Shown: positions 8,639 through 17,176, numbered from the stretch's first letter. The stretch: 64,000 nucleotides of DNA from Flexifilum sp963727545 (GCA_963727545.1 CAVSGS010000013.1:399932-463931); one strand, 5' to 3'. Translations and numbers: made by a program. The notes: generated by a model not told the origin, from the letters alone.

Positions 8639-10051
8639 TTAGTTGCCCGCTTCGGTCTCAGCCTGCTTGGTGATGTGCGGGCAACCGGCGGCGACTGCCT
8701 CGTTGATCGTCGCTTGGTCGGTGAGTTCGCTCAGCGGCTTGCGCTGGTAGCGCACGCGCACCTCTGACGGGTGGTTCGCGCCGTGTCCGGCGACGACGTG
8801 AATCTCGCTGCTCAGCAGTTCGAGCTCGAACTGCTGGAGCAGCCGCGCCGTGATCACCGCCATCTCGTTCTTGGCGAAATTCATGCCGGTGCACTTGTGG
8901 ATGCCGCCGCCAAAGCCGACGATGGCGAACGGGTTCTTGCCCTCGTTGTACTCCGGCGAATAGCGCAGCGGATTGAACGCCTGCGGGTTCTCGAACACGT
9001 CGGGCAGGAAGTGCGAGGTCGCGCCGCTGACCATCATGCGCCAGCCCGCCGGAATCTCGTACTCGCCGACGGTGATCGGCGTGGTGACGGTGCGCAGTTG
9101 CACGTCGGCGGAGGGGCGCAGGCGGGTGGTCTCGTCAATCGCCCAGTAGATGTTTTCAAGGCTGCTCAAGACGCTCGCGTCGATGCTGTGACCGTAGGCG
9201 ACCTGCGCCTTGATCTCCGCTTTGACCCGGTCGAGATAATCAGGATGCTGGAGCAGCAGGGCGATCAGCCACGCGGCTTGTCCCGCCGTCGTCTCGTGAC
9301 CGGCGAAGATCAAGCCCATGAACATCGTCACGATCGTCTCGTCCGGCAAAATCGAGCCGTCCTTGAGCGGCGTGGTCAGCAAAGTGGTGATCAGGTCATC
9401 GTAGCGATCAGGGTGCTCGCGGCGCGTCTGGATCAGCTTGGCGAGCGTCGCGCTGATCTTCCGCTTGGCTTGGTCGCGCCGCCGGAATTTAGGCAGCGGC
9501 AGCGTCGGCGGCAGCACCGGATCGAGCGAATTGCTGATCGCGCTGTATTCTTGCCAGAATTCCGTGCCGAGTTCTTCCGCGTAATTCGGTCCGATCAAGG
9601 CGCGTCCGGCGACGTGCTGCGTCAGCCGCAGCATCGCCTGCGTGATGTCGACCTCGCCGGACTGACCGAGCGAGTCAAGCCAGCTCTGCACCTCGACGTT
9701 CATCGCTTCGATGTAGCCGATCATGCGCTCGCGCTTGAAGATTTCTTGCAGCGCCGGGCGTTGATTGTAGTAAGCTTCGGGGCTGGCGGTGAACAGCACC
9801 TCGCCAATCGCTTCTTTGAGGAAGCCATAGCCGTCCTGCATGTTCAGCGACTTGTCGGTCTCGCTGTAGAACTGGCGGTTGTATTCCGCGCCGGTGATGA
9901 CGAGTACCGGCTGCGGACCGAGCTTCATGCTGAACAAGTCGCCGTGTTCCTTGTAGCCGCGTTTGAACAGACCTTCACGATCTCGAAGCATTTCGAACAG
10001 ATGCCCGACGACGGGTAAACCGCCCGAAACCTGCGGTGGAACTGCTGTCAT
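8639..10051 (-). CDS. Cytochrome P450
   Basis: 470-aa soluble P450 monooxygenase, which needs external electron donors. All core motifs are present: I-helix oxygen-activating AGHETTAG (residues 250-257), K-helix ETTR (307-310), and the heme loop FGGGIHKCTG with Cys387 as the heme ligand. The proline-rich N-terminus (PPQVSGGLPVVGHL) lacks a membrane anchor. It resembles the CYP51-like branch in overall length and heme loop, but has the usual Glu-Thr pair in the I-helix rather than the His of CYP51. No ferredoxin or reductase gene is nearby. Substrate unknown. An AAGGAAAG ribosome binding site precedes the start. Confidence 0.92.
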   Translation of the reverse strand: MTAVPPQVSGGLPVVGHLFEMLRDREGLFKRGYKEHGDLFSMKLGPQPVLVITGAEYNRQFYSETDKSLNMQDGYGFLKEAIGEVLFTASPEAYYNQRPALQEIFKRERMIGYIEAMNVEVQSWLDSLGQSGEVDITQAMLRLTQHVAGRALIGPNYAEELGTEFWQEYSAISNSLDPVLPPTLPLPKFRRRDQAKRKISATLAKLIQTRREHPDRYDDLITTLLTTPLKDGSILPDETIVTMFMGLIFAGHETTAGQAAWLIALLLQHPDYLDRVKAEIKAQVAYGHSIDASVLSSLENIYWAIDETTRLRPSADVQLRTVTTPITVGEYEIPAGWRMMVSGATSHFLPDVFENPQAFNPLRYSPEYNEGKNPFAIVGFGGGIHKCTGMNFAKNEMAVITARLLQQFELELLSSEIHVVAGHGANHPSEVRVRYQRKPLSELTDQATINEAVAAGCPHITKQAETEAGN

Positions 10052-10217
10052 AGTAAGCTGCGCTTTCCTTGACTCAACATGGTTTGGTTTTGAAACGGTT
10101 ATTTCAGAATAAGTTCATTCTATCACAATGTCGGCACGGGATAATTTAAACCTTGTTTAGAGAAATTAGCCCCTAGTGCAGGTTCGCCGTAACTGGTTTG
10201 AATCCATTTCGGCATGT

Positions 10218-10242
10218 GGGCGACCCACCGGGTCGCCCCTAC
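10218..10242. repeat. Family A palindrome, left end truncated
   Basis: GGGCGACCC...GGGTCGCCCCTAC: the right arm is complete, the left GTAG is missing. Confidence 0.75.
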
Positions 10243-10378
10243 AAACGACTCAACCCATTGGTCCCGAACGTGCACGAGGTAGGTGCAGGATGACCCATGG
10301 GCTGACGGCGCGGGCGGCGAGTTGGTTGAGACTTCGGTTTGAGACCTGAGTGATTAATGCTGCTTTTTCGCATCCTGT

Positions 10379-10384
10379 TATAAT
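10379..10384 (+). promoter_or_regulatory. Candidate -10 box for the acyl-CoA mutase gene
   Basis: A perfect TATAAT lies 26 bp before the start codon at 10410, leaving a short leader with an AGGAG ribosome binding site. No good -35 hexamer is seen 17 bp upstream. Confidence 0.45.
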
Positions 10385-10409
10385 GAATGTAAGCACAGGA
10401 GCGCGAAAA

Positions 10410-12088
10410 ATGACTTTTGACAAAAATAGGTTGATTGCTGCGCGGCAGGCGTGGCGCGAACAGACGCTCGATCCAACCCTCAAGCGGATGCCGGAGCGCC
10501 GCAAGCAAAATGAATTCATGACCCAGTCGAGCGTGCCGGTCGAGCGGCTCTACACCCCGCTGGACGTCGCCGACAGCGACTACCTCGCCGACCTCGGCTT
10601 CCCCGGCGAATACCCCTTCACGCGCGGCATCCACGCCACCGGGCAGCGCGGTCGCCTGTGGACGATGCGCATGTTCGCCGGATTCGGCACGGCGGAGGAG
10701 ACCAACGCCCGCTACAAGTACCTGATCGAGCAGGGCAACACCGGTTTATCGGTCGCCTTCGACCTCGCTACGCTGATGGGCTACGACACCGACGCGCCCG
10801 AAGCGTTGGGCGAATTCGGCAAGTGTGGCGTTGCCGTGAGTTCGCTCAAAGACATGGAAATCCTCTTCAGCGGTATTCCGCTCGGTGAGGTCTCGACCAG
10901 CATGACCATCAACAGTCCGGCGGCGATTTTGTGGGCGTTCTACATCGCTGCCGCCGAGAAGCAGGGCGTGCCGATGGATCAACTGCGCGGGACGCTGCAA
11001 AACGACATCCTCAAGGAGTACACCGCGCAGAAGGAGTTCATCTTCCCGCCCACGCCGTCGATGCGGCTGGTTACGGATACGGTCGAGTTCGGGACGCGGC
11101 ATTTGCCGCAGTGGAACACGATCAGCATCAGCGGCTATCACATCCGCGAGGCGGGCAGCACCGCCGTGCAGGAGTTGGCGTTCACGCTCGCCGACGGGCT
11201 GGAATACGTCCGCTGGGCGCTGGATCGCGGGCTGAAGATCGACGAGTTCGCGCCGCGCCTGAGCTTCTTCTTCAACGTGCACAACGATTTCTTCGAGGAA
11301 GTCGCCAAGCTGCGGGCGGCGCGGCGGATTTGGGCGCGCGAAATGCGCGAGACCTTCGGCGCTGCTGATCCGCGCTCGTGGCTCTGTCGTTTCCACTGCC
11401 AGACGGCGGGCGTCAGCTTGACGGCACAGCAGCCGGAAGTCAACCTGATCCGCGTGGCGCTGCAAGCCTTCGCGGCAGTGCTGGGCGGGACGCAATCGCT
11501 CCACACCAACAGCATGGATGAGGCGCTGGCGCTGCCGAGCGAACACGCGGTCACGCTGGCGCTGCGGACGCAGCAGGTGATCGCCGAGGAGACCGGCGTC
11601 ACCAATACGGTCGATCCGCTCGGTGGCAGCTACTATCTCGAAGCGCTGACTAACCAAACCGAACGCGAAGTCTACGACTATTTTCGCCGGATCGATGAAT
11701 TCGGCGGCGTGATCCCGGCGTTGGAAGCGGGTTTCTTCCAGCAGGAGATCGCCGACGCCAGCTATCGCCATCAGGTGGAGATCGACCAGCACCAGCGGGT
11801 GATCGTTGGCGTCAACGAGTACGCCAGCGAGGAGCCGCCCGCGATCCCGATTCTGAAAATGGACCCGCGCGGTTATTCGCGGCAGTTGGCGCGGTTGGCG
11901 CTCCTGAAGCTCGATCGTGATAACGAGGCGGTCGGACAGTCGCTGGAAGCGCTGCGGCTGGCTGCGAGGGGACGGAGAACGTGATGCCCTATCTGCTCGA
12001 CGCGGCGCGGAGTTATGCGACGCTCGGCGAGATCGTTGACGTGATGCGTGAAGTCTTCGGCATCTATCACGAGCCGGTGCAGATTTGA
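10410..12088 (+). CDS. B12-dependent acyl-CoA mutase large subunit (isobutyryl-CoA-mutase-like), C-terminus frameshifted
   Basis: Catalytic TIM-barrel subunit of the methylmalonyl-/isobutyryl-CoA mutase family, which rearranges acyl-CoA carbon skeletons by adenosylcobalamin radical chemistry. Motifs: YPFTRGIHATGQRGRLWTMR, NTGLSVAFDLATLMGYD, STSMTINSPAAILWAFY, ISISGYHIREAG, GGTQSLHTNSMDEALALP. The B12 domain is not fused; a separate B12 subunit is encoded at 35.5 kb. The substrate-contact positions are Phe89 (before AGFG) and Gln207 (in TAQKEF). Methylmalonyl-CoA mutases have Tyr and Arg there; isobutyryl-CoA mutases have Phe and Gln. The first frame stops at 11984; the expected C-terminus (MPYLLDAARSYATLGEIV) continues in another frame to 12088. 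One missing G in the run at 11968-11971 would restore about 559 aa. Confidence 0.88.
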
Positions 12089-12137
12089 CGGGAAATGGCG
12101 GTGATCGTTTTTCCTGCTTATCGTAATCGTTGAACTG

Positions 12138-12193
12138 GTGAGTGTTTTGTACTCTCCCCTCCCTGAAATCGGGGAGGGGTTGGGGGTGGGGTA
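12138..12193. repeat. Right end of family C element
   Basis: Hairpin CCCCTCCC...GGGGAGGGG followed by TTGGGGGTGGGGT, matching the right end of the roughly 120-bp elements at 26.6, 41.0 and 52.6 kb. It lies between convergent genes and may serve as a transcription end. Confidence 0.75.
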
Positions 12194-12197
12194 GTCG

Positions 12198-12578
12198 CTA
12201 TGCCAGCGGCACGGCGACGAAGCGCCCGTAAGCGACGAACAGCGTCAGCACCAGCAACACGATCGAGGGGGCGGCTTTGGCGAACCCGTCGCGCCGCGAC
12301 AGGTGCAGCCCCAGTGCGCCGACCATCGTCAGCACCAGTCCCGCAGCGGCGAGCGGCGTTAGCGTCGGCAGAATCCCGGTCACAGCGGGGGCGATCAGAC
12401 CGATAGCGCCGAGCACTTCGATTAAACCGATCACCCGCACGAGGCTGCGCGGATTGAGCGACTCGACCCACGACATTCGCTCTTGCAGCTTGTCAATCGG
12501 CTGCGTGACCTTCATGATCCCCGCCATGAAGAACAGCAGTGCCAGCACAATTTGAGCGATCCAGATGAGAGTATCCAT
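12198..12578 (-). CDS. DoxX-family membrane protein
   Basis: 126-aa protein with four predicted membrane helices, matching the DoxX family in length and layout (ALLFFMAGIMKVTQP in the first helix region, IGLIEVLGAIGLIAPAVTG in the second). The biochemical role of most DoxX proteins is unclear; some act in redox or thiosulfate metabolism. It is transcribed divergently from a TetR-type regulator, which suggests that the regulator controls it. A TGTTGGTT half-site matching the candidate operator lies next to its start codon. Confidence 0.87.
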   Translation of the reverse strand: MDTLIWIAQIVLALLFFMAGIMKVTQPIDKLQERMSWVESLNPRSLVRVIGLIEVLGAIGLIAPAVTGILPTLTPLAAAGLVLTMVGALGLHLSRRDGFAKAAPSIVLLVLTLFVAYGRFVAVPLA

Positions 12579-12660
12579 TTCAACTCCTGTTGGTTATGGT
12601 TCATGTGTTGCTTTTCCGTCAAGTGTTGCTAAAATCCTAAGTGCCAAGCAAGCGGAGTTC

Positions 12661-12688
12661 AACCAACAAGCTTGCGGATCTGTTGGTT
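12661..12688. promoter_or_regulatory. Candidate TetR operator, inverted repeat
   Basis: AACCAACA (12661-12668) and TGTTGGTT (12681-12688) form a perfect 8-bp inverted repeat with a 12-bp spacer, 20 bp upstream of the regulator's start. A third TGTTGGTT (12588-12595) lies by the doxX start. It is placed well for shared control of the divergent pair. Binding is inferred only. Confidence 0.5.
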
Positions 12689-12707
12689 AAGCAACAAAGA
12701 GGCGAAA

Positions 12708-13301
12708 ATGTTGGAAACTGAAGTAAAAATCGACCCGCGCGTGAAACGGACTCGCGGGTTACTACAGCAGGCATTGATCGATCTCGCCCACGAAAAGCCG
12801 CTCGATAACATCACCGTGCAGGACATCGCCGCTCGTGCCGAGGTCAACCGGGCGACCTTTTACGCGCACTTCGAGGACAAATACGCGCTGATGGATTACA
12901 CCGCGCGCGAGATGTTTCTCGAGCGGCTCGATTCGACGCTGGCGGACTCGCGGCTCACGCTGACCAGTCTGCGGAGTTTGGTGCTGGCGACCTGTACCTT
13001 CGTCGGCGAGTTCGTCGGTCACTGTGCCCCAATTCACACGGAAAACGAGCAAGCCATGATGATCATGCAGGTGCGCACGATCATCGCCGAAATCTTGACC
13101 GGCTGTCTGGCGCAATCCGCCGGCGAAGCGGTCGATGCGCCGGCGCTGGAGTGGATCGCCATCACCACCAGTTGGGCGATTTGGGGATCGATCTTCCAGT
13201 GGTCGCGGGCAGGGCGTAAAATTCCGGCGGCGCAGCTTGCCGATCGCATCCTTTCACTGCTGATGCCGGGGTTGCAAACCTATTTAGCGGACAGCGCGTA
13301 A
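12708..13301 (+). CDS. TetR/AcrR-family transcriptional regulator
   Basis: 197-aa regulator. An N-terminal helix-turn-helix is clear: RTRGLLQQALIDLAHEKPLD, then ITVQDIAARAEVNRATFYAHF, and KYALMDY. The C-terminal ligand domain resembles the TetR_C group near Bacillus-type regulators. ATG 12708 is chosen because AAGAGGCG lies 7-10 nt upstream; an in-frame TTG further upstream would run through the candidate operator. It is followed 10 bp later by an SDR gene, probably in the same transcript, and is divergent from doxX. Confidence 0.9.
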   Translation: MLETEVKIDPRVKRTRGLLQQALIDLAHEKPLDNITVQDIAARAEVNRATFYAHFEDKYALMDYTAREMFLERLDSTLADSRLTLTSLRSLVLATCTFVGEFVGHCAPIHTENEQAMMIMQVRTIIAEILTGCLAQSAGEAVDAPALEWIAITTSWAIWGSIFQWSRAGRKIPAAQLADRILSLLMPGLQTYLADSA

Positions 13302-13311
13302 GGCGGATAGC

Positions 13312-14106
13312 ATGACACAGGTGGTACTGATCACCGGGGCATCGAGCGGGATCGGCTATGCGACGGCGCTGGCGTTCGCCCGACGCGGATCGCCGGTTGC
13401 CGTGACGGCGCGGCGGGCGGAGCGGTTGGCGAAACTCGAAGCCGAGATCGCGGCGCTGCCTTCCGGGCACGGTGCGTGCTTGGCGATCCCCGCCGACGTG
13501 ACCGACGCCGAGGCGATGCAGGCGGCGGTCGATCAAACGGTCGCCCGCTTCGGGCGGCTGGACGTGCTGGTCGCCAATGCGGGCGTCGGTCTGCGCGGAT
13601 CGCTGGTCGATGGCGACTGGCACGATCTGGAAACATTGCTGCAGACGAACGTCGAGGGCGTGCTCCACAGCATCCGCGCGGCGGTTCCGGCGCTGCGGCG
13701 GAGCGGGGGCGGGCACATCGTCCTCGTTTCGTCGATCGCGGGGCAGACAGCAGCGCCGTTCACGGCGGCTTATGGCGCGAGCAAGGCGTTCGTGAGCAGT
13801 CTCGCCCGGTCGCTGAACCTTGAGCTTGCGGCGGACAACATCACGGTCACGGATCTGATCATCGGGGTGACCGCTTCGGAGTTTCAGCAGAACCGGCTCG
13901 GCGCGACCGGCGTCGCGGCGAGTGCGACCAAACTGCCGTCGATGACGCCGGAGCAGGTCGCCGAGGGGATCGTCAACGCGACCGATCGGCGGACGAAAAC
14001 AGCGGTGCTGCGCCTGTTCGACCGGCTGACTTTGCTGGCGAACCTGATCGCGCCGGGGCTGATCGGGCGGCAGGCGCTCAAGCGCTACCAAACCGAGAAG
14101 AACTGA
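13312..14106 (+). CDS. Short-chain dehydrogenase/reductase (SDR)
   Basis: 264-aa classical SDR, an NAD(P)-dependent oxidoreductase. The cofactor loop TGASSGIG (residues 8-15), the NAG motif (VANAGVG, 88-94), and the catalytic Ser140/141, Tyr154 and Lys158 (YGASK) are all visible. Basic residues after beta-strand 2 (TARRAERL) suggest NADP preference. It starts 10 bp after the TetR gene and is probably co-transcribed and controlled by it. Substrate unknown. Confidence 0.92.
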   Translation: MTQVVLITGASSGIGYATALAFARRGSPVAVTARRAERLAKLEAEIAALPSGHGACLAIPADVTDAEAMQAAVDQTVARFGRLDVLVANAGVGLRGSLVDGDWHDLETLLQTNVEGVLHSIRAAVPALRRSGGGHIVLVSSIAGQTAAPFTAAYGASKAFVSSLARSLNLELAADNITVTDLIIGVTASEFQQNRLGATGVAASATKLPSMTPEQVAEGIVNATDRRTKTAVLRLFDRLTLLANLIAPGLIGRQALKRYQTEKN

Positions 14107-14117
14107 AAAAGCAATTG

Positions 14118-14145
14118 ATCCGCCAAGACGCCAAGGTCGCCAAGC
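14118..14145. repeat. Single arm of family D element
   Basis: GCCAAG units like those in the left arm at 7609-7636; no matching right arm is found nearby. Confidence 0.6.
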
Positions 14146-14210
14146 GAGGCGCGGTAGCACGCGTTTCCCAAATAGGATGGAGTAAGCCTAGCCTCATATC
14201 CGCGTTTTTC

Positions 14211-14244
14211 TCCCCTCTCCTAGGGAGAGGGGTTAGGGGTGAGG
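14211..14244. repeat. Family B hairpin
   Basis: CCCCTCTCC/GGGAGAGGGG stem followed by TTAGGGGTGAGGT, one half of the 165-bp element. It is followed at once by a family A palindrome. Confidence 0.7.
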
Positions 14245-14247
14245 TTT

Positions 14248-14275
14248 GTAGGGGCGAGGCATGCCTCGCCCCTAC
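14248..14275. repeat. 28-bp palindrome, family A
   Basis: Perfect palindrome with the standard arms and core GAGGCATGCCTC, placed between convergent genes. Confidence 0.9.
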
Positions 14276-14284
14276 ACGATGGTT

Positions 14285-14584
14285 TCAGGTCGCGTCATCA
14301 GCAAACAGCCGGGCGAGACCGGGATAGGGCGCGAGCGGGATCAACTCGAAGTTGAGCAGTCCCGCGCGGACGAGCGGCAGCGTATCAAGCAATGCCCGTG
14401 CTTCGTCGGTGCTGGCGCACTCGAAGATCAGCACCGCGTCGGGCTGGTCGGCGCGAAAGTAGATTTCCCGGAGCGCGCCCGACTGGATCAACTCCCAAGC
14501 GCGGCGGGCTTCGGCTTTGAGGTGCGGCGCGAACTGGTCGGCGCTGACGCCGGGCGCGTCGGATGAAAGGGCGATAATCTTCAT
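14285..14584 (-). CDS. YciI/muconolactone-isomerase-like small protein
   Basis: 99-aa protein starting MKIIALSSDAPGVSADQF. Its pattern, an N-terminal strand, a helix with FAPHLKAEARRAWELIQSG, then IYFRADQPDAVLIFECAS, matches the dimeric alpha/beta-barrel group used in small isomerases and YciI-like proteins. It has a monocistronic layout and is divergent from the ybaK-like gene, 60 bp away. No catalytic assignment is possible from sequence alone. Confidence 0.72.
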   Translation of the reverse strand: MKIIALSSDAPGVSADQFAPHLKAEARRAWELIQSGALREIYFRADQPDAVLIFECASTDEARALLDTLPLVRAGLLNFELIPLAPYPGLARLFADDAT

Positions 14585-14644
14585 GCGGGTTCCTTCCCGA
14601 AACTGAACACGAAATCCACACGAGTTTAGCGAGGATGAGCACGA

Positions 14645-15136
14645 ATGCCAGCGAAATTGAACTCTATGCGCCTGCTGGAGCAGCAGAAAATCCCCTATGA
14701 GGTGGTCGAGTACCCTGACGATTTGCGCGATGCCGAAGTGATCGCGGAGGTGTTGGGCGTGCCGCCGTTTCTGGTCTACAAGACGTTGGTGGCGCAGCCG
14801 GAAGGGAAAACCAACGGCAAGCCCTTTCTCGTGATGCTGGCGGCGAACCGTCACCTGAATTTGAAGGCGCTGGCGGCGGTCGCGGGCGAGAAGAAAATCC
14901 ACATGGCGACCCACAAGGACGCCGAAGCGCTGACCGGGCTGAAGGTCGGCGGGATTAGCGCGCTGGCGCTGACACACAAGAATTGGATGGTATTCCTCGA
15001 TCAACCGGCGACCGAGCACCAGCACATCCTGATCAGCGCGGGGCAGCGCGGCATGGACTTGCGCGTGCCGACGATGGCGCTGGTCAGCTTGGTTCATGCG
15101 CGCATTGCCGAGGTGGGTATCGACGCCGAGGAATGA
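14645..15136 (+). CDS. ybaK: YbaK/EbsC-family aminoacyl-tRNA deacylase
   Basis: 163-aa protein of the YbaK/ProX group, which hydrolyses mischarged Cys-tRNA(Pro) or similar aminoacyl-tRNAs. Family marks are visible: IPYEVVEYP, VPPFLVYKTLVAQ, FLVMLAANRHLNLKALA and TGLKVGGISALA. The length matches the family. It is followed 22 bp later by an APH-like kinase gene, probably co-transcribed. Confidence 0.9.
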   Translation: MPAKLNSMRLLEQQKIPYEVVEYPDDLRDAEVIAEVLGVPPFLVYKTLVAQPEGKTNGKPFLVMLAANRHLNLKALAAVAGEKKIHMATHKDAEALTGLKVGGISALALTHKNWMVFLDQPATEHQHILISAGQRGMDLRVPTMALVSLVHARIAEVGIDAEE

Positions 15137-15158
15137 TCGGCGCAGGATCGGAGTGGTT

Positions 15159-16175
15159 GTGCTCGAAAAACCGGACATTGAAGATGCCGCAATCGCCGCT
15201 TGCCTGCGCGATCAGTACGGACTCAACGTCGCCCAACTGGAATTTCTGCCGCTGGGCGCGGATCGCAACACGGCGGTATATCGCGCTGAGGCGGATGCTG
15301 CCAGCTACTTCGTCAAGCTGCGCCGCGGTGCCTTTGACGAGTTGACGATCCTCGTGCCCAAACTGCTCGGCGATCTGGGCATCGAGCAGGTGATCGCGCC
15401 GCTGGCGACGGGATCGGGGCAGCTTTGGGCGAGCCTTGGCGACTTCAAGCTGACCGTCGCGCCGTTTGTCACCGGACGCGATGCTTACGAGGTCGATCTG
15501 ACCGATCAGCAGTGGATCGGGTTCGGGCAGGTGCTCAAAGCGATTCACACGGCGATCATGCCGTCCGCTGTGACCGATCACCTGCCGCGGGAAGCTTTTT
15601 CCGATCAGTGGCGTGAGCAGGTCAAGCGCTTCATGTCGATGGTTGCAACGGAGAATTTCGCCGACCCGGTGGCGGCGGAACTGGCGGCATTCCTGCGCGG
15701 TCAGCGCCCGGTCGTTGCGCAGTTGGTCGAGCGGGCGGAAGCGCTCGCCGCCGATCTGAAAACGCGCTCGCTGCCGCTGATTCTGTGTCACGCTGACCTG
15801 CACGCGGGCAATCTGCTGATCGACGACAGCGGTCGGCTTTACGTGGTCGATTGGGACACGCTGATCCTCGCGCCCAAAGAGCGCGACCTGATGTTCGCCG
15901 GTGGCGGCTTGTTCGCGGGCAAGCGGTCGCCCGCTGAGGAGGAGACGCTGTTTTATCGCGGCTATGGCGCGGCGAAAATCGATGCGCCTGCGTTGGTTTA
16001 CTATCGTTTTGAGCGCATCGTCGCTGACATCGCCGCTTACTGCGAGCAAATTCTCCTGACTGAAGGCGAGAGTCAAGACCGCGCCAATGGGCTGCGCCAA
16101 CTGACGAGCCAATTTCAGCCCAGCGCGGTGATCGACGTGGCGTTCCGGTCAGCGGAAAGGCGAGGATTGTTGTAG
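15159..16175 (+). CDS. Aminoglycoside phosphotransferase (APH)-family kinase-like protein
   Basis: About 338 aa with the APH/choline-kinase fold. Motifs: nucleotide-binding N-lobe (AASYFVKLRRG), catalytic loop LCHADLHAGNLLI and the metal-binding YVVDWDTLILAP. A GTG start at 15159 (or 15153) is chosen because the preceding frame overlaps ybaK; CGGAG lies 5 nt before it. A resistance role is not implied, as most family members phosphorylate small metabolites. The stop codon TAG (16173-16175) lies inside a family A palindrome, so the native C-terminus may have been changed. Confidence 0.83.
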   Translation: MLEKPDIEDAAIAACLRDQYGLNVAQLEFLPLGADRNTAVYRAEADAASYFVKLRRGAFDELTILVPKLLGDLGIEQVIAPLATGSGQLWASLGDFKLTVAPFVTGRDAYEVDLTDQQWIGFGQVLKAIHTAIMPSAVTDHLPREAFSDQWREQVKRFMSMVATENFADPVAAELAAFLRGQRPVVAQLVERAEALAADLKTRSLPLILCHADLHAGNLLIDDSGRLYVVDWDTLILAPKERDLMFAGGGLFAGKRSPAEEETLFYRGYGAAKIDAPALVYYRFERIVADIAAYCEQILLTEGESQDRANGLRQLTSQFQPSAVIDVAFRSAERRGLL

Positions 16176-16199
16176 GGGCACGATCTGTCGTGCCCCTAC
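16172..16199. repeat. 28-bp palindrome, family A, supplying a stop codon
   Basis: Standard arms GTAGGGGC/GCCCCTAC, core ACGATCTGTCGT (imperfect centre). Its TAG is the stop codon of the APH-like gene. It lies between convergent genes. Confidence 0.88.
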
Positions 16200-16207
16200 G
16201 GATAAGG

Positions 16208-17176
16208 CTAGCGTGACAGGAAGCGCGCCATCTCGAAGTAATGGTCGCCGATCGGACGCAGTTGGCTGACCGCTTCTTCGAGCGGGATGGTTTTCATCTC
16301 GCGCCCGCTGAGCGCGACCATCTGCCCGGAGACGCCTTCCTCGATGGCGCGAACCGCTCGAACGCCCATGCGCGTCGCCAGCAGACGGTCGAACGCTGAC
16401 GGGCTGCCGCCGCGCTGGATGTGTCCCAGAATCGTCAGCCGGATTTCGAAGCCGACGTCGCCGCTTTTCTTGAGGAAATCGGCGAGGTCAGTGACCTTGT
16501 AGGGCGCGCCTTCGGCGATCACGGCGATAGCGTGTGATTTGCCGCGCACGTAAGCGTCTTCGAGCGCCTTCTTGACGTCTTCCATCGAGACTTCGCGCTC
16601 CGGCGTCACCACGATCTCCGCGCCACCGAGGATGCTGCCCATCAGCGCCAGATAGCCGCAGTTGCGCCCCATGACTTCGATCAGGAAGGCGCGCTGATGC
16701 GACGACGCCGTATCGCGCAGGCGGTCGAGCGCGTCGAGGATCGTGTTGAGCGCCGAGTCGACGCCGATCGACATGTCGGTCCCGTAGATGTCGTTGTCGA
16801 TACTGCCGGGGATGCCGATCGTCGGAAGACCGAGCTTGTGCAGCGCCAGCGCGCCGGTCAAGCTGCCGTTACCGCCGATCACCACCAGCGCCTCGATCCC
16901 TTTTTCGTTCAGTCGTCGTAAGGCGCGTCGCTGCCCCTGAATCGTCCTGAATTCGTCGTTGCGCGCGGTCTGGAGGATGGTGCCGCCGCGCTGCAAAATG
17001 CCGCTGACCTCGACGCTGGTCAGCAGCTCAAAATCGCCGTTGATCAGACCGGTATAAGCCTGACGAACGCCGTAAACTTCCATCCCCGTTTCCATGCCGG
17101 TGCGGACCACCGCCCGGATAGCCGCATTCATCCCCGGCGAATCACCACCGCTGGTCATCACCGCAATTCGTTTCAC
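16208..17176 (-). CDS. pfkA: 6-phosphofructokinase
   Basis: 322-aa PfkA that phosphorylates fructose 6-phosphate in glycolysis. The N-terminal nucleotide loop (TSGGDSPGMNAAIR), SIDNDIYGTD and the fructose-6-phosphate site (EVMGRNCGYLA) are present, and numbering matches E. coli PfkA. Two key positions differ: residue 103 is Asn (GGNGS) where E. coli has the Mg2+-binding Asp103, and residue 125 is Ser instead of Thr. Catalytic Asp127 and Asp129 are kept. The ATP type is favoured over the pyrophosphate type by length and context. It lies 51 bp downstream of dnaE on the same strand. Confidence 0.94.
   Translation of the reverse strand: MKRIAVMTSGGDSPGMNAAIRAVVRTGMETGMEVYGVRQAYTGLINGDFELLTSVEVSGILQRGGTILQTARNDEFRTIQGQRRALRRLNEKGIEALVVIGGNGSLTGALALHKLGLPTIGIPGSIDNDIYGTDMSIGVDSALNTILDALDRLRDTASSHQRAFLIEVMGRNCGYLALMGSILGGAEIVVTPEREVSMEDVKKALEDAYVRGKSHAIAVIAEGAPYKVTDLADFLKKSGDVGFEIRLTILGHIQRGGSPSAFDRLLATRMGVRAVRAIEEGVSGQMVALSGREMKTIPLEEAVSQLRPIGDHYFEMARFLSR

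Larger units (their letters stand above)
10052..10409. other. Intergenic region between divergent P450 and mutase genes
   Basis: 358 bp without a gene. It contains a family A half-palindrome (10218-10242) and the mutase promoter near its right end. I see no small open frame with a ribosome binding site. Confidence 0.6.

Noticed and set aside
15159..16175. Antibiotic-resistance gene
   Set aside because: The protein has the APH fold, but this family is mostly metabolic kinases and no other resistance or mobile gene is close.
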